Shown: one piece after another, positions 48,813 to 61,407 of the stretch
Numbering within the stretch: the stretch's first letter is position 1
How the letters are laid out: every line of letters begins with the position of its first letter
Assembly (NCBI GenBank): GCA_947311845.1
Contig: CAMZMU010000089.1
Coordinates: forward strand, 22,844,435-22,908,434
Reading direction: 5' to 3'
From: Poa pratensis
Taxonomy: Eukaryota > Streptophyta > Magnoliopsida > Poales > Poaceae
Length of the DNA: 64,000 bases
Translations under genes and position numbers: made by a program
The notes under the pieces: model-generated
The model's input: the letters and a program-made list of their open reading frames with translations, nothing else
Database searches by the model: none
What the model was told of the DNA's origin: nothing

Positions 48813-51492
48813 TAATTTTTTTTTGACATTTTAAGGATTTTATAAATTTTAAAACTGATTACAATCGTTCACAACCAAAGGCCCCACCGGCCAAGGCACC
48901 GAATTAAACCAGAGTCCAACGGTGTCCTCAACCCTAGCAACTCTAGCAAGTTCATGGGCCACACTATTACAATCTCTCTTAACAAGCGAGATAGAAGAAC
49001 TGAAAAAAAGATTTCTAAGACGCTCGATCTCTCTGTAGACGAAACAGTTAACCGACAGGTCTTTGTGTTTTGCCTTCAGCGTAGAACAGACTGCAGCGTA
49101 GTCCGTTTCAATTGTCGACACCTGGATTCCTTCGTCAGCACAAACAGCAAGACATTTTAGCAGCGCCTTTGCTTCAGCTTCCTCCGCCGTACTGCAAACT
49201 TGAAGGTGGTCTGCAATGGAGCAAATGACCCTGCCATTGTGGTCTCTGATAATTCCACCCACTGTTGCCTGACCAGTTTCCTGGATAAAAGAAGCATCAA
49301 AATTTAACTTAAAATCACCTTGAGAGGGGGGCTCCCAACCCTTAGAAACCTGTTTGGGATTAGTATTCGGTTCAACAACGTGGTTACTACTGTTATGATC
49401 CACGCAATTGACCTTGTTGTTCCCAATGGCATAACCAGCACAAGAAAGATTGTGCACATAGTTCTGAAGGAAGACAGCCGATGCTTCGATAGAGCAGCTT
49501 CCATCTTCATGGACAATATTGTTTCTAAGGTGCCAAGCTCTCCAAAGTAAGAGCAGAATGAGAGGGCGAGTATGAGGAGCAGAATTTGCAAGCAGAATGA
49601 GCAGCCAATCTGGTCCAGTATACCTGAAGTTGTTCTCTTTTGGGAGGTTACACATACTTCTCATTTTATCCCTGAGAGCTTTGGCTTTGGTACACATCAC
49701 CGTAGCATGGAAACTATTCTCCTCTCCATTTCCACAAATATTACAGGTGCTATCATGTTCCAGGGTCCTACGCCATTTGTTCCTTTTCGTAGCTAGATTA
49801 TCTGAGGCACATCTCCAAGCGAATATGCGGATCTTGTGAGGAACAGGGCATTTCCAGATCAAGTTCCAAATCTTTCTACTGTCGTCCTGCGCCTCACTGT
49901 TGCCACTATTCAGATGAGCTTGTCTAGATAGATCGAAGGCCAGCCTATATGCACTTTTAACTGAGAAAACCCCTGATTTTTCGAAGTGCCACGCAGGAGC
50001 ATCACCATCATGGCTCATGGGGTTGATCTTCAGGATGTCTTCAGCATCATGAGGGAAAAAATGTCTCTTATCTTGGTTTCATTCCAAATTCTGGTTCCAT
50101 GAATAAATAACTCCTTCACTTTCCTACATCTGGTGTATTTACGTAGTTTATCTGTAACCATTGGAGTTCTCCTCGGAATCCAGTTGTGTCTCTGGAAATT
50201 GATCAACTCGTCGTCCCCCACTCTCCACACAATACCTTTTTTAGGAAGCTCCAGCCCATACTCAATACCTCTCCAAGCTGGTGAGGCGTCAGCTGCAAAC
50301 ACCGTGTCTAAGAGCCTTCCATTAGGGAAATACTTTGCTTTTAAAACTAAAGCACACAGACTGTCAGGATTATTGAGTATCCTCCAAGCTTGTCTCTCAA
50401 GCAGCGCTTGGTTGAAGAGCTGTGTGTTTCTAAACCCCATTCCTCCTTGTACTTTTGGCAAAGTGAGATTATCCCAAGAAGCCCAATAAACCTTTCTGTG
50501 GTCTTCTTCTTCTCCCCACCAAAATTTTCTGATGGTTTTCATGTAGTCCTCATGGAATCCAGCTGGCAGTTTGAATATGCTCATGATATAAATACACAAA
50601 GCCTGCGCAACTGATTTGACCATGGTCTCTTTAGCCGCCATGGACATATGATTTTCATTCCAACCACCAAGTCGTTTGGTAAATTTTTCCTTGGCTGGTT
50701 GAAACTTCTCTGCTTTCATCCTGCCCTCAGGGGTAGGAAAACCCAGATATTTCTCCTCAAAGGTTCTGCGCTCAACCCCCAGAATATTTTTGATGTCTTG
50801 TTGGTTCGACTCTGAACAAATGCTGCTGAACAAGATAGAACACTTTCCTCCACTGATAATTTGCCCTGTACATTTTTCAAAGGTGTTTAGCACTTTCTTG
50901 ATGACAGTAGCCTGTTGAGGATCAGCTTTGAAGAATAACAGACTGTCGTCAGCGAAGAGAAGGTGAGAGATACTTGGGGCTGTCCTACAGACTTTGAGGG
51001 CTTTTAGTTGATCCAAATACACATCTCTTTCTAAAATTTTAGACATAAGAGGAAGAGATAAGGGGATAAAGGATCTCCCTGTCTTAAACCCCTTGAGGGG
51101 TAGAAGATATTCGAGAGCTCACCATTCAATTTCACTGAGAACCTCACCGAAGTGACACAGGCCATAACAAGCTTCACCCATCTCGCATCAAAGCCCAGTT
51201 TCAGCAAAGTACCTTTCAGATATCCCCAATCCACTCTGTCGTAGGCTTTAGACATGTCTAGTTTGTAGGCACAGAAATCCTTCGCAGGAGTTTTGTTTTT
51301 CTGGATAGAGTGAAAGCACTCAAAAGCCACCAGAGCATTGTCGGTAATCAGCCTTCCTGGGATGAAAGCACTTTGTGTTTTGGGGATCAGGTTGTCAAGG
51401 AAAGGTCTAAGTCGATTAACCAGACATTTAGCAACAACTTTATACAGCACATTGCAGAGGGAAATTGGTCTAAAATCTTTTAGCTCGGCAGC
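48813..51492 (-). mobile_element. 5'-truncated LINE, minus strand
   Basis: The 3' end on the minus strand shows an A-run (48818-48826 read as T on the plus strand) just after the ORF2 stop. The 5' end stops within the RT domain at about 51490, directly against the TGATACGTCTC start of a gypsy LTR. The element lies tail-on against the plus-strand LINE remnant and may have inserted into it. Confidence 0.8.
48849..51450 (-). pseudogene. LINE ORF2: reverse transcriptase, zf-RVT and RNase H (broken)
   Basis: Reading right to left: [30 protein letters not shown] and [16 protein letters not shown] (RT), a frameshift near 51040, then the catalytic FADDSLLF, the FWWGEEEDHRKVYWASWD region and GGMGFRNTQLFNQALL. 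After another break near 50020 come zf-RVT (CNICGNGEENSFHATVMC) and RNase H (FKLNFDASFIQETGQATVGG), with the stop at 48849. Only two or three interruptions separate long intact blocks, so it is younger than the plus-strand LINE fragment beside it. The endonuclease domain is absent. Confidence 0.88.
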
Positions 51493-53055
51493 TGATACGT
51501 CTCAAACGTATCTATAATTTCTGATGTTCCATGTTGATATTATACCAATTGTTACATGTTTTATATACACTTCATAGCATTTTTATGCATTTTCTAGGAC
51601 TAACCTATTAACAAGATGCAACAGTGCCAGTTCCTGTTTTCTGCTGTTTTTGTATTCCAGAAAAGCTAGTCTGGAAATATTCTCGGAATTGGACGAAACT
51701 TGGACAGAACCTCCTATTTTTCCAACACGAAGACGGAGTCCAGAGGACAGATGGAGGAGGGCCACGTGGCACCCACACCATGGGGCCGTGCGGCCCCCCT
51801 GCCGCGTCGTGGGGTGGTGTGGGGCCCTCGTGGCTCCGCAGCCACCGCCCTTTCGCCTATTTATTCTTCCCGACCCGAAAACCCTAAATACCCGAGCCAT
51901 TATCCACGAAAAGTTCCAGAGATGCCGCCGCCGTCAACCCTAGCTCGGGGTGGTTCAGAAGCTCTTCCCGGCACCCTGCCGGAGAGGGGAATCATCACCG
52001 GAGGGCTCTACATCACCATGCCTGCCTCCGGAGTGATGCGTGAGTAGTTCATCCTTGGACTACGGGTCCATGGCAGTAGCTAGATGGTTGTCTCTCCACT
52101 TTATGCTATCATGTTTAGATCTTGTGAGCTGCGTATCATGATCAAGATCATCTTATTGTAATGCTACATGTTGTGTTTGCTGGGATCCGATGAATATTGA
52201 ATACTATGTCAAGTTGATTATCAATCTATCTTATATGTTATTTATGATCTTGCATGCTTTCCGTTACTAGTAGATGCTTGTAACTCCAAGAGTGAGTATT
52301 TGTGCTAGATAGTGGGTTCATGCCTCCGGTAATCTGGGAGAGTGACAATAACTTCTAAGATTGTGGATGTGCTGTTGCCACTAGGGATAAAATAACCGAT
52401 GCTTAGCTTAAGGGTACACCGTTAGGTCTAATGCATTTGTTTACATTACGCACATTACTTAATGCAATTATCCGTTGCTTGCAACTTAATACCAACGGGG
52501 AACTCGGTATGATAACTTGGCGGTGGATTATTAGTCATAGACGCTGTTGGATAACGGTCTATGTATTTTGTCGTAATGCCCACATGAATATCATAGTAAT
52601 CATCATGTCATATATATGCATTGTCATGCGCTCAATATTTTGTCAATTGCCCAGCTGTAATTTGTTCACCCAGCATGTTAGTTATCTTTTATGGAGAGAC
52701 ACCACTAGTGAACTGTGGACCCCGGTCCATTCTTTTACACTGATAATACAACCAACTGCAAACACTGTTCCTTTTTATTCTCTGCAATTTACTACTGTTT
52801 TCCACACCATACGTTTAATCCTTTGTTTTCAGCAAGCCGGTGAGATTGACAACCTCACTGTTTCGTTGGGACAAATTAGTTTGATTGTGTTGTGTGCAGG
52901 TTCCACGCCAGCGCGCCACTGACAACCTTCCGAAGTGACTTCTTGCTCCTACTAGTTCGATTAAACCTTGGTTTCATACTGAGGGAAAACTGCTGCTACA
53001 CTGCATCATACCATCCTCTTGGGGTCTCCCAACGAACGTGTGATCCACACAATCA
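51493..53055 (+). repeat. 5' LTR of the Athila/Sabrina-like element
   Basis: The start TGATACGTCTC is clear. The end is placed at the last CA before the TGGCGCC primer-binding site ('gatccacacaatca'), giving about 1.56 kb; this boundary is uncertain by some tens of bases. Confidence 0.65.
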
Positions 53056-53317
53056 AGCATATTTTCTGGCGCCGTTGCCGGGGAGCAGAAGCATTTCGGT
53101 TCAGAAATCTCCTTGCTTCCCCTTCCACACGTCATATATTCTGGCGCCGTTGCCGGGGAGCAAGAGGATTTCTGCAAGGGGAGTTTCACGCTTCCAATCT
53201 CTTTACTTTGTTATTGTCTTGCTTAGTTTATTTTTAGTCTTGTTTGCTTTATTTATCAAAAACAGAAAAAAATTAGTTACTTTTATTTTCGAATTGTTAT
53301 TTTTCAGTCTTGTTATC

Positions 53318-54177
53318 ATGTCTAGCCCCGTTCCTGTCATCATGTCGCCTGAGGAAGAAATCTTCACTTTCAAGCAAGGGCGTGAGGAGAGTTTTAAAGA
53401 TGCTTGGTCTAGAATTTTTGACTCTTATGCTAAAACTGAACCTAAAATGACTTTAAGCCTGTTTCTTAGTAGCTTTTATTTTGGTCTTGTTGTTTGCTAC
53501 AGATATGCTTTAGATGCTGTGGTAGGAGGAGATTTCCTTCGTTATGATGGGGATCAAGCTTTTAATGCTATAAAAAATTGATTACAATTTCTAGCCCTCC
53601 AATCAGTAAAATTGATTTGCCTTTGACAAGCATAAGTGATAGACTTAACACTCTTGAAACAAACATATCTGGTCTAAAAGAAGGGTATAATCAAATTTGT
53701 GAACACTATGATAATGTGCCAGTAAATTTTGAACCATCGGGATGGGTTCCCTCAGTAAAAGTTGTTATCAATGGTGAAACTTTTCATGCTCGCTGTGATA
53801 TTATGTCTGAGTTCTGTTTAATGCCCAAGGATATTTTTGATTCCTTAAATCTTTAGAAGCTTTCCAAATGCGAAGATTGCATAATTTCGGGTGATAATAC
53901 TATTAAATTACCAAGAGGAGTAGCCGAACGAGTATTTACAAAACTCCTGGGGATAACAATATCTATTGATTATCTTGTCATTGAATGTGCAGGAGTAGGA
54001 CAAATTACGCTTGGAAGATCTCTGTTGAAACGCTTTGGAGCAATAATAGATGTGGGCCAAGGCACTATGAATTTTGCCTCTTCACCTATGTGTAACCAAG
54101 TATTTCCTAAAGATAAAGGTAAGGGTAAGAGAGCTAAGCGTAAGATTGTTGATGCGTCATCACTTGGAAACACTTGA
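53318..54177 (+). pseudogene. gag-protease remnant of the gypsy element
   Basis: ATG 53318 starts a gag N-terminus with the Athila-type signature FTFKQGREESFKDAWSRI and FYFGLVVCYRYALDAVVGGDFL. A frame change at 53578 leads to a protease-like part: VVINGETFHARCDIMSEFCLMP, a TAG at 53854-53856, then LPRGVAERVF, IDYLVIECAGVGQITLGR and RFGAIIDVGQGTMNF, ending at TGA 54175. The usual D-(S/T)-G catalytic triad is not seen in the first strand (CDIMSEF stands where relatives read CDLGAG). The middle of gag and all downstream pol domains are deleted. Confidence 0.75.
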
Positions 54178-55204
54178 TTCTTACTTTCTGCGCCTAGCTG
54201 AAAGGCGTTAAAGAAAATCGCTTATGGGAGACAACCCATTATTTTATTTCTGCAATTTTTCTTTTTTTTGAGTCAAGGAGTTGTTTACTTCTGTAACAAT
54301 TCCTTTGTATCTTTATTTTATCGCATTGTTATGCTAAGTATGGCCTCTAATAGGAAGATGATGCTAGATTTGGATTTCTGCGCAGGAACAGATTTCTGCT
54401 GTTCACTGTTTTAATTCTGTAAAATCACAGAAAACTTATTTAAATCTGCATTTTTTTGTGCGTGATCCTCAGATATGTACGCATCTTTTGTTAGTTTAAA
54501 GTTTTTCGATCTGAGCAACGTAAGTGCCTCGAAAAAATTCGTCTTTGCGGACTGTTCTGTTTAGACAGATTCTGTCTTTTATTTTTCGCATTCTCTCTTT
54601 TACTAGTGTTGAGTGTAATTCTTTTTTAGGGTGAAGAGCTTCACAAAACATCAGTGGCAGTATCTAATGTTAAAAATAACGGTCATGTTTGTGTCCTTAT
54701 AGAACATGTGAGTTTTTGATTGTGCACTAACCTTCTAATGAGAATTACTTTGAGTTTGGTATGGCGGAAGTTTTCAAGGGTTAAGAGAAAAGGATGATAT
54801 AATGTGATCAAGAAGAGTGAAGAGTTTAAGCTTGGGGATGCTCCCATGGATCACCCCAGCATATTTCAAGAAGATTCAAGCGTCTAAGCTTGGGGATGCC
54901 TTGCCCTTCTTTATCAGCAACTTATCAGGTCCTCTCTAGTGAAACTATATTTTAATTCTTTCACATCATATGTGCTTTACTTGGAGCGTATGTGTGCTTT
55001 TATTTTCAGTATTTTATTTTTCTTATGGTCAACTTGATTGGACCCCAGCATTCTTGATTGGGAGAGAGACACGCTCCGCCTTTTCATATGAATAATCCTA
55101 TTCTTCACTTATACTTGTTGAGTATTCTTATCTAGCTATTGCTATGCTTTTAGCTCCTGACGAGGTGTACCCTCATCAAATCCCATGGTTAAGTACCTAG
55201 GGTT

Positions 55205-55651
55205 GAGATTATGGGGAGAGAACGTGGTAGTACTGGTAGTTTCGTCGGCTGACAAGCAGAGGCAAAGATTTACCCAGGTTCAGGCCCCTCGGGTGGAGGT
55301 AAAGACCCTACTTCCTGCTTGTCTGTTATTGATCGCTGGAGATTATGAGGTTACAAGGTGGCTCCGGCGAGATGACGATCTCGCAAGAGCTTTGGTGGTT
55401 CGAGTATGGCTTGGTCCTAGATCGGCACCCCTCCCAGCCTTTAAATAGGCTGGGTCTCGGGAGTTTGTAACCGACCTAGTTTACAATAAGGAAAGTCTAA
55501 ACCGACTACGCCTATGTCTAATCTTGGAGGGTACTCCATCTTCTTGGGCCTCTTGTCTTGGGCTTCGAGTAGGCTCTTCGATATTGGGCCTTAGTCGTTA
55601 CGTGCACCAGGTACCCTCATGATAGGGTACCCGATATGTATACCCATGTCA
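55205..55651 (-). repeat. 3' LTR of the Tat-like element
   Basis: The inner boundary is clear: ...CCCATGTCA|GTAGCCCCCGAG at 55651. The outer boundary is near TGAGATTATGGGG (about 55205), less certain. It contains the near-palindrome AGCCTTTAAATAGGCT, which offers a TATA-like element on both strands. Confidence 0.65.
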
Positions 55652-56237
55652 GTAGCCCCCGAGTACTTGTCTGACTCGAAGAATCGGGCATGGACTCTTT
55701 CGTAAGTGCACGTCATATGCTTTGTATTCTGTATATATAATTTGGAATTCCTGTATGAATAGCACACGTTTGGCTATGTCGAGTATCTCATCGACTGTGG
55801 TTTTATTATGATGACAAGGGATAATAGCTTAGCAGGCCCAGTACACTCGACGGATCGGGACTGGTTAACTACACATTCGGGTAAAACCTTACTAGCTTTC
55901 AATCAAACTCGAGTCCCCGGACTCGAATCTGGAACAAACTGGTCAGATTCGACTAGGCCGCTGAGGTCTTACTGAGTCGATCTGCAGTATAACTTTGAAT
56001 TTTACCCAACGCGTCCGTCGGGATTTTTCATCATGTCTGCTGACACGGAAAGTATAAGGATTGACGTTGCTGGAACGGTCCTTAGCCCAGCTCGAAAGTT
56101 CGGCGGGTCTTACCTTTGCACTATGCGTGCAGCATCCGAGGTATTTGCGACGGACGCAACTCGGGAATGTTTCGAGTATGTTTTTGAACTTTGTTGGACG
56201 AGTCGTGTCCTTTGTCGACTGATATTTGCTGTTATGC

Positions 56238-56460
56238 TATCGGGTGCGCGACAGCGCTCCCGATGGGAGTAGCCCCCGAGATTGTGCTTTATTGCTTTGC
56301 AATGGAGGATAATCTCAAAAATCCCCTTACTCTGCATATGCTAATCGAAGAAATTTGTGCCGTAATTCTATCGGGTGCACGACAGTGCTCCCGATGGGAG
56401 TAGCCCCCGAGATTATGCTGTATTACTTGTAAATGGAGGATAATCTCAATCATTGTCTTG
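56238..56460 (-). repeat. 131-bp direct repeat next to the 3' LTR
   Basis: 'tatcgggtgcgcgacag' at 56238 recurs at 56369. Each unit contains 'tcccgatgggagtagccccc' and 'aatggaggataatctcaa', so each includes a polypurine-tract-like core (AGCCCCCGAG on the plus strand). Confidence 0.8.
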
Positions 56461-57097
56461 AGCATCTTCAGTCGAAGAATTTTTTGAATACGCTCCCGAT
56501 GGGAGTAATATGACTTAGTCGAAGGAACGGTCGAGTAACCAATTTTGCCTTAAGAAGGTTTTGTCACACCCGAACTAATCAAGGCAATCGAGTGACCAAT
56601 ATGCGTTGGGCATACTCGAACGTATTTTCTGAACAGATGCTTCAATGACGTCAGGGATGACGTTTATTTCGACTGCGATTTCTGACACGCGTGGCGTGCG
56701 TTATGCTGCGATTGATGGGACGTGACACATAGGTGGGCCCATTTGTGCAGAGCTGACCGAAGACGGTGCCGTTTGGACTTGATTTGACTATACGGGCCCA
56801 CTTTTTCCGCAAGCGTGATGATGGCTCCTCTTTTTACGTGCGTAGTGGGCGGAGTGGCCGGCGACGGTTGCCCTCCGCGTTTGCCACGTGTACGGTCAGA
56901 TTGCGTGCGTAACGCACGATTTGGATCTGAATGGCTGTGATTGCTTTTGACTTGTGGTAAATAGGGGAACGGCGCTGGCATTTGTTTTTTACCTGCCATT
57001 TGCTCTGCGCGCCGCCCCTGTTCCATCGTCTTCCTTGCGCTCTGCCTCCATTGCTCCTGCGCTAAAGCTTTGCGCGCTCCCCACCTGTTCGTTGACA

Positions 57098-60000
57098 ATG
57101 AAGAAAGTGGCGGGCAACAAGCGCTCTGCCTCGACTGCTGCCGCCGCGCCCGATGCGGCGGCGATGAAGGGGAAGAAGACTGCGGCTGGCATCTGCGGCC
57201 GCCGTCGACCTCAAGAAGACCAATGGCGATTGGATGAAATCCACCCTGAAGGAGGCGCAGCTGGACAAGCTGCGCGAGGAGGGATTGCTGCCACCTTCCG
57301 ACCAGCTCTTCGTCCGCGCACCTTCGCCCAAGGAGGTACTTCCCGAGCCTCGCGCTAACGAGCGCGTCTGTTTCGCGGAGTTTTTGCCTAGGGGTTTCTC
57401 GCTCCCCCTCCATGATTTTGTGCGAGGTTTGCTTTTTGCCTACGGGGTGCAGATCCATGATCTCACCCCGAACGGTATTCTGCACATTGCGTGTTTCATC
57501 ACGCTGTGCGAGTGTTTTTTGGGAGTTGCTCCGAGTTGGGCATTATGGAAGTCTATCTTCATGGTCCGGCCCAACAACCGAGGCGGCCGAACCTATCCAG
57601 TCGGAGGCCTGCAGATCCAAGTGCGCAGCGACACCCGGTACTTCGCCCTGAAGCCAGTCGACTCGGCGCAGGGGTGGAGGAAGAGGTGGTTCTATGTGCG
57701 AGTCGACCAGGATGGGGCCCCAGCATTTTCGACTGCTGGTATAGCCGCTAGGACGAAAGCCTGGGACCATGAGCTTTCGACTGAAGAAGTGGCGGAAGCA
57801 GCGCCCTGCTGGAGACAATTGGAGGGCTCCTTAACAGCGTCACGGGTGTGCATCTGATTGCCACCTTTGTGAAGATGCGGGTATGGCCGCTCCGCGCTCG
57901 TGCCCACCCAATGTGGGAGTACGAAGGTCCCCTCGACTCCACTCGAATGAGCAAGGAGGAGCTGTCTAGGAGTGAACTGGTGGCACATGTGCGGTCCATC
58001 ACCAGTACAAAACAAAGCGAGCCCTGCAATGTCGACTGCCCAGTCGATCCTTATGGGGCTGAAAAGCCTTTGCCAGAGGTTAGTGAATCTTTCGAGTCTA
58101 TGATCTCCTGTTTTTGTTATCCTTCTGTGCATCTTTTTGACTTTCGACTGCTATATTTTGTATGCAGGGCCACTCGACTACCTCAACCCTTCCTCCTCTT
58201 CCCGAAGATGGCCCAACTTATGAAACAGAGGTGACAGTAGAAGCGAAGGGAGGGGATGAATCGCCTCTACCTTCGGCTACCACTTCACCCACAGAAGAGG
58301 TTGAAGAGGAAGGGGTAGAGGAAGCACAGGGCAAGGAGCCTGCCGCGACTGAGGATGTTAGCGAGGTTCCTGCTCGCAAGCGCCGTCGGGCAGCCCAAGT
58401 TATGTCTTCTTCCACGAGCTCACCCGCGAAGGAATCGGATGTGAGGGATGATGGAAACTCAGGTTCGTCTCCTACGACCACAGCTGCTCCCTTGGACGTG
58501 AGTCCTTTGAGCTCGGCTCCTCCTCCTCCTCAGTCGGGTGGGGAGCTACTTTTTGGAGGCCCAAACTTTGACGAGCTCGACACTGAGGATGAAGAAGAGC
58601 ACAGGTTTGCTCCTTTTTGTACTAATTTTTTTTTGAGTTGAGTACTGTTTCTTTATGTTGCATGTCTTTCGGTCACTTGCAGTGCTGAGACTGTGCGACC
58701 TCCAACTCCTCCAACCGAGAGAGCTCCGACTCCAGACCAGCCAGAAGCTTCCCCTGTTGCGGCTGAGGTTGTGAGAACAGTAGCCACGGCTACTACCTTT
58801 GAAGCCGCCAAGATCGCGAGTTCGTCAACTCCGCAAATTGGGACTTCTGCTGCCAAGCCTGCGCCTTGGGTTGAACACGTAAGTGTCTTTTGTCGAGTCT
58901 TCATTCTAGGATTTATTTGTGTATAGCTTATGCTGGTTCCATTGTGCATGCAGCCCTTCTACCTCAACCTGGTTGAATCAGGCAAGGCTTTTGTCCAGGT
59001 TGAACAAGAGAGGGACAACCTACGCGCTGCCATGGAGCAACTCAGCCGTAAGTGTGTTTGACTTCTGTATGTCCTTGCTTTGTCGATTGTGAATGACATC
59101 TGTCCATCTATCTCAGGTGACAAGGCAACCGCTGAGTCTCGGGTTAAAGAGCTAGAAGAGGCACTCGCCAAACAGCGGGCTGAGTCGAAGAAGGCCTTGG
59201 ATGATGCCAAGGACTCCGCCGCTTTGCGCGAGAAGAATTATGCTGAGCGCCTGGCGAGCCTCACCCGAGACGTAGGCGGTGAGTTGAATCTTTCACTTTT
59301 TGCCTACTTCTTTTTGCCACTGAATAGTATGTAACATTTTCTGTTACTTCTGCTTTTTTGAAGGAGCTGTTGGCGCACCGGCACCTGTAGACCAATCGAG
59401 TGTCGATTTGTCCCTTGACCGCGCAATCGGCGACCTGGATGTCGTCTCCACCCAAGCCAAGGATGCACTCGCCAATCTACGAGCACGCTCGGCGCCGTGT
59501 TCAAGGATGTGTTCCCATCTAGCCAACCTCCTTCGACTGTGGATGGCTTCGCAGACGTCCTGGGCCCGGGAACTTCGACTATGGCGAACTTTGCTCGCAC
59601 TTTGACGGTACGCGGCTCAGAGACCACCCTCAAACTCCTTTTAGGTCATGGGATAGAGGGTGACTTCGAAGCCGCTCTGTCTGCTTTCCCTCGTAAGCCT
59701 GGCGGGAAACTGGTGTCCCTAAAGCATTTGAACGAGCCAGCCGCAAAGTTGGCTGAAATTTTTATGGCCACCATGGAGCGCCGGGCAGCAGAGGTCGCCG
59801 CTCGTGCGAGTAGGGCTAGGTCAGAGTCAATGTCTGAGAAGTAGGGCAGCCGCGCCTTTGATGTCTTGTAATTAAACTTATGACCATGCGAGTATGCATG
59901 TGCTTTTGCTACCTTTGTATGAATTTATGTTCCTTGTTATGATTCTGCTTGTAAAGCTGCGTGTTGTTACTCGCCTAAGCTTTGTGATGAGTTTCTTATG

Positions 60001-60832
60001 AAACTTTTATGATGCTTGGAACAGAAACGGCCAGCCGCCACTTCATCCAGTTCGTCGCGGCATCATGCCCCTACTCGATCTCGAGCTCAGGCGGCAAACG
60101 ATGCCGCAGTAATACGTTATATGAAGGCTCGACTCGCGAAACAGGAGCAAGAGCTGGCGAGTGCCCGAAGTGAGCTGGAAAGGATGAGGGCAAGGCCTGC
60201 TTTACCCACCCAACGGGAGGAGTATGTGCTTGGCGAGATGGAGATCGTGAACAGACAGCTCGAGTGTAAGCATGACTGCCTTGATCTTATGAGTTCACGG
60301 CCTGTTCTTTTTTGTTCACCCAACTTGTGTTGTTGCAGGTTTTGTTCAAGATTTCCAGGCGGAGCAGGCTCGCGTGGATGAGCAGTTGAGCATGGCAACT
60401 GACGAACCCACGACTGGCCGCCAGCACTTTCGCTTGGATAAGCACCGAGCACGCATACTCGCGACCTGCAGGATCGGTGTGGCGGAGCACTATGCTCTTG
60501 AGTTATGCAGGTCGGCCTTCAGTCGAATCAACCAGATGCTTTTTCCAGCTGGGCCGCAACCTCAAGGAATCCACGCGTTACTCGAGCTCTTCCGGTCAAC
60601 AGGTTCCATTCGAGGCTTTATCACCCAGAAGCTTGTGGATGGCGCCAACGCAACCATGGCATATCTCCGAAGTCAACGTCCAAATTTGCAGCTACGTCCA
60701 CCTGCGCCTGGATCGTCCTTGTCCCAGTCGAATCTTGACGATACATTCGATCATGCGAGGACATTGGTTGATTGCTATCATGCGCAACTTATGGGCCCTG
60801 TTCTTCCAGCAAAGGACGAACCGGAAGATTAG
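57098..60832 (+). pseudogene. Extra ORF (Transposase_28 / 'putative gypsy type transposon' type), spliced, antisense to pol
   Basis: From ATG 57098 a basic leader leads, after a one-base shift near 57205, to the Transposase_28-like core (VLPEPRANERVCFAEFLPRG, then YGVQIHDLTPNGILHIACF, and a YFALKPVDSAQGWRKRWF block). After another shift near 57830 comes VKMRVWPLRARAHPMWEYEGP. GT-AG introns separate exons ending 58078 and spanning 58168-58604 (acidic, with a KRRR patch), 58683-58878, 58954-59047 and 59117-59278 (coiled coil KELEEALAKQRAES), 59364-59844, then 60025-60266 and 60340-60832. The domain name is established; its function is unknown. It is transcribed, if at all, opposite to gag-pol. 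Two frameshifts suggest this copy is inactive. Confidence 0.7.
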
Positions 60833-60850
60833 GGTATTTATGTATAGGGA

Positions 60851-61190
60851 ACAGCCCCCGAGTGTAAATTTGCCACTTGTACGTAGTGCTTATTTGTTTA
60901 TGTGTATGTATGCAGCCCCCGAGTGTATTGAGTGGGGTTTATGAGAAATTACTTAATATGAACATGAATTGCACAGCCCCCGAGTGCTCGAGTGGGCTAT
61001 GAATTTTATGAGAGTTGAAGCTTCAACTTATGCCTGCAGGCTCAGCCCCCGAGTGATTGATTGGGGTTGAGCAACTTTTTCCTTTGTGTTTAGTTTTATG
61101 ATCCAGCCCCCGAGTATTCGAGTGTGGCTGGAGTATTATGTTTGAAGGAGCGAAAGCTTTTATGTTATGAGGTAGCTCAGCCCCCGAGCA
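60851..61190 (-). repeat. Six copies of a polypurine-tract-like motif
   Basis: On the plus strand CAGCCCCCGAG occurs at about 60852, 60913, 60974, 61043, 61104 and 61179, spaced 60-75 bases, each followed by a variable 'gagtg' extension. On the element's sense strand this reads CTCGGGGGCTG, nearly the polypurine tract CTCGGGGGCTAC that flanks the 3' LTR at 55652. Confidence 0.85.
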
Positions 61191-61291
61191 TACGGGTGAG
61201 GCTAAGTTTGTGCTGATAAGTTATGCGAGTAGTAAGCAGGAAAAGTATGAGGAATTTATTGACTATATTCCATTTATGAATGTTAGGCTGC

Positions 61292-61352
61292 AGGCCGCCT
61301 CATTAAAAACCTTCCAGTCCCCTTAGGTACCCTGGTAAGGAAAAGAGCGCGT
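61292..61352 (-). other. Conserved retroelement motif downstream of pol
   Basis: On the minus strand this stretch reads 'tcttttccttaccagggtac', then 'ggactggaaggtttttaatg' and 'aggcgg'. A nearly identical motif occurs at the 3' end of the LINE at about 20738-20787. Related 'ggtttttaa(c/t)gaggc' segments are frequent near the 3' end of plant copia and gypsy elements. Confidence 0.7.
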
Positions 61353-61407
61353 CTGAAACCTGCAGCCATCCGACATATGAGCCTATTACATTATGCGACT
61401 GAGCAAT

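Larger units (their letters stand above)
51493..55199 (+). mobile_element. Gypsy LTR retrotransposon remnant (Athila/Sabrina-like), interrupted
   Basis: The 5' LTR starts TGATACGTCTCAAACGTATC (51493) and probably ends near 53055; LTR starts of this type are very abundant in Triticeae. The primer-binding-site region TGGCGCCGTTGCCGGGGA follows at 53067 and again at 53142. A gag-protease remnant spans 53318-54177. The later part shows the repeated 'aagcttggggatgc' (54826 and 54886) common in the 3' region of such elements. There is no RT or integrase. The sequence breaks off at about 55195, where the next element's LTR begins, so the 3' LTR is missing from the window. Confidence 0.8.

Noticed and set aside
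56664..57485. 273-codon minus-strand frame in the Tat-like element
   Set aside because: It lies opposite to the extra-ORF leader and core; low-complexity, no gag or envelope motif. The plus-strand reading has a recognisable domain instead.
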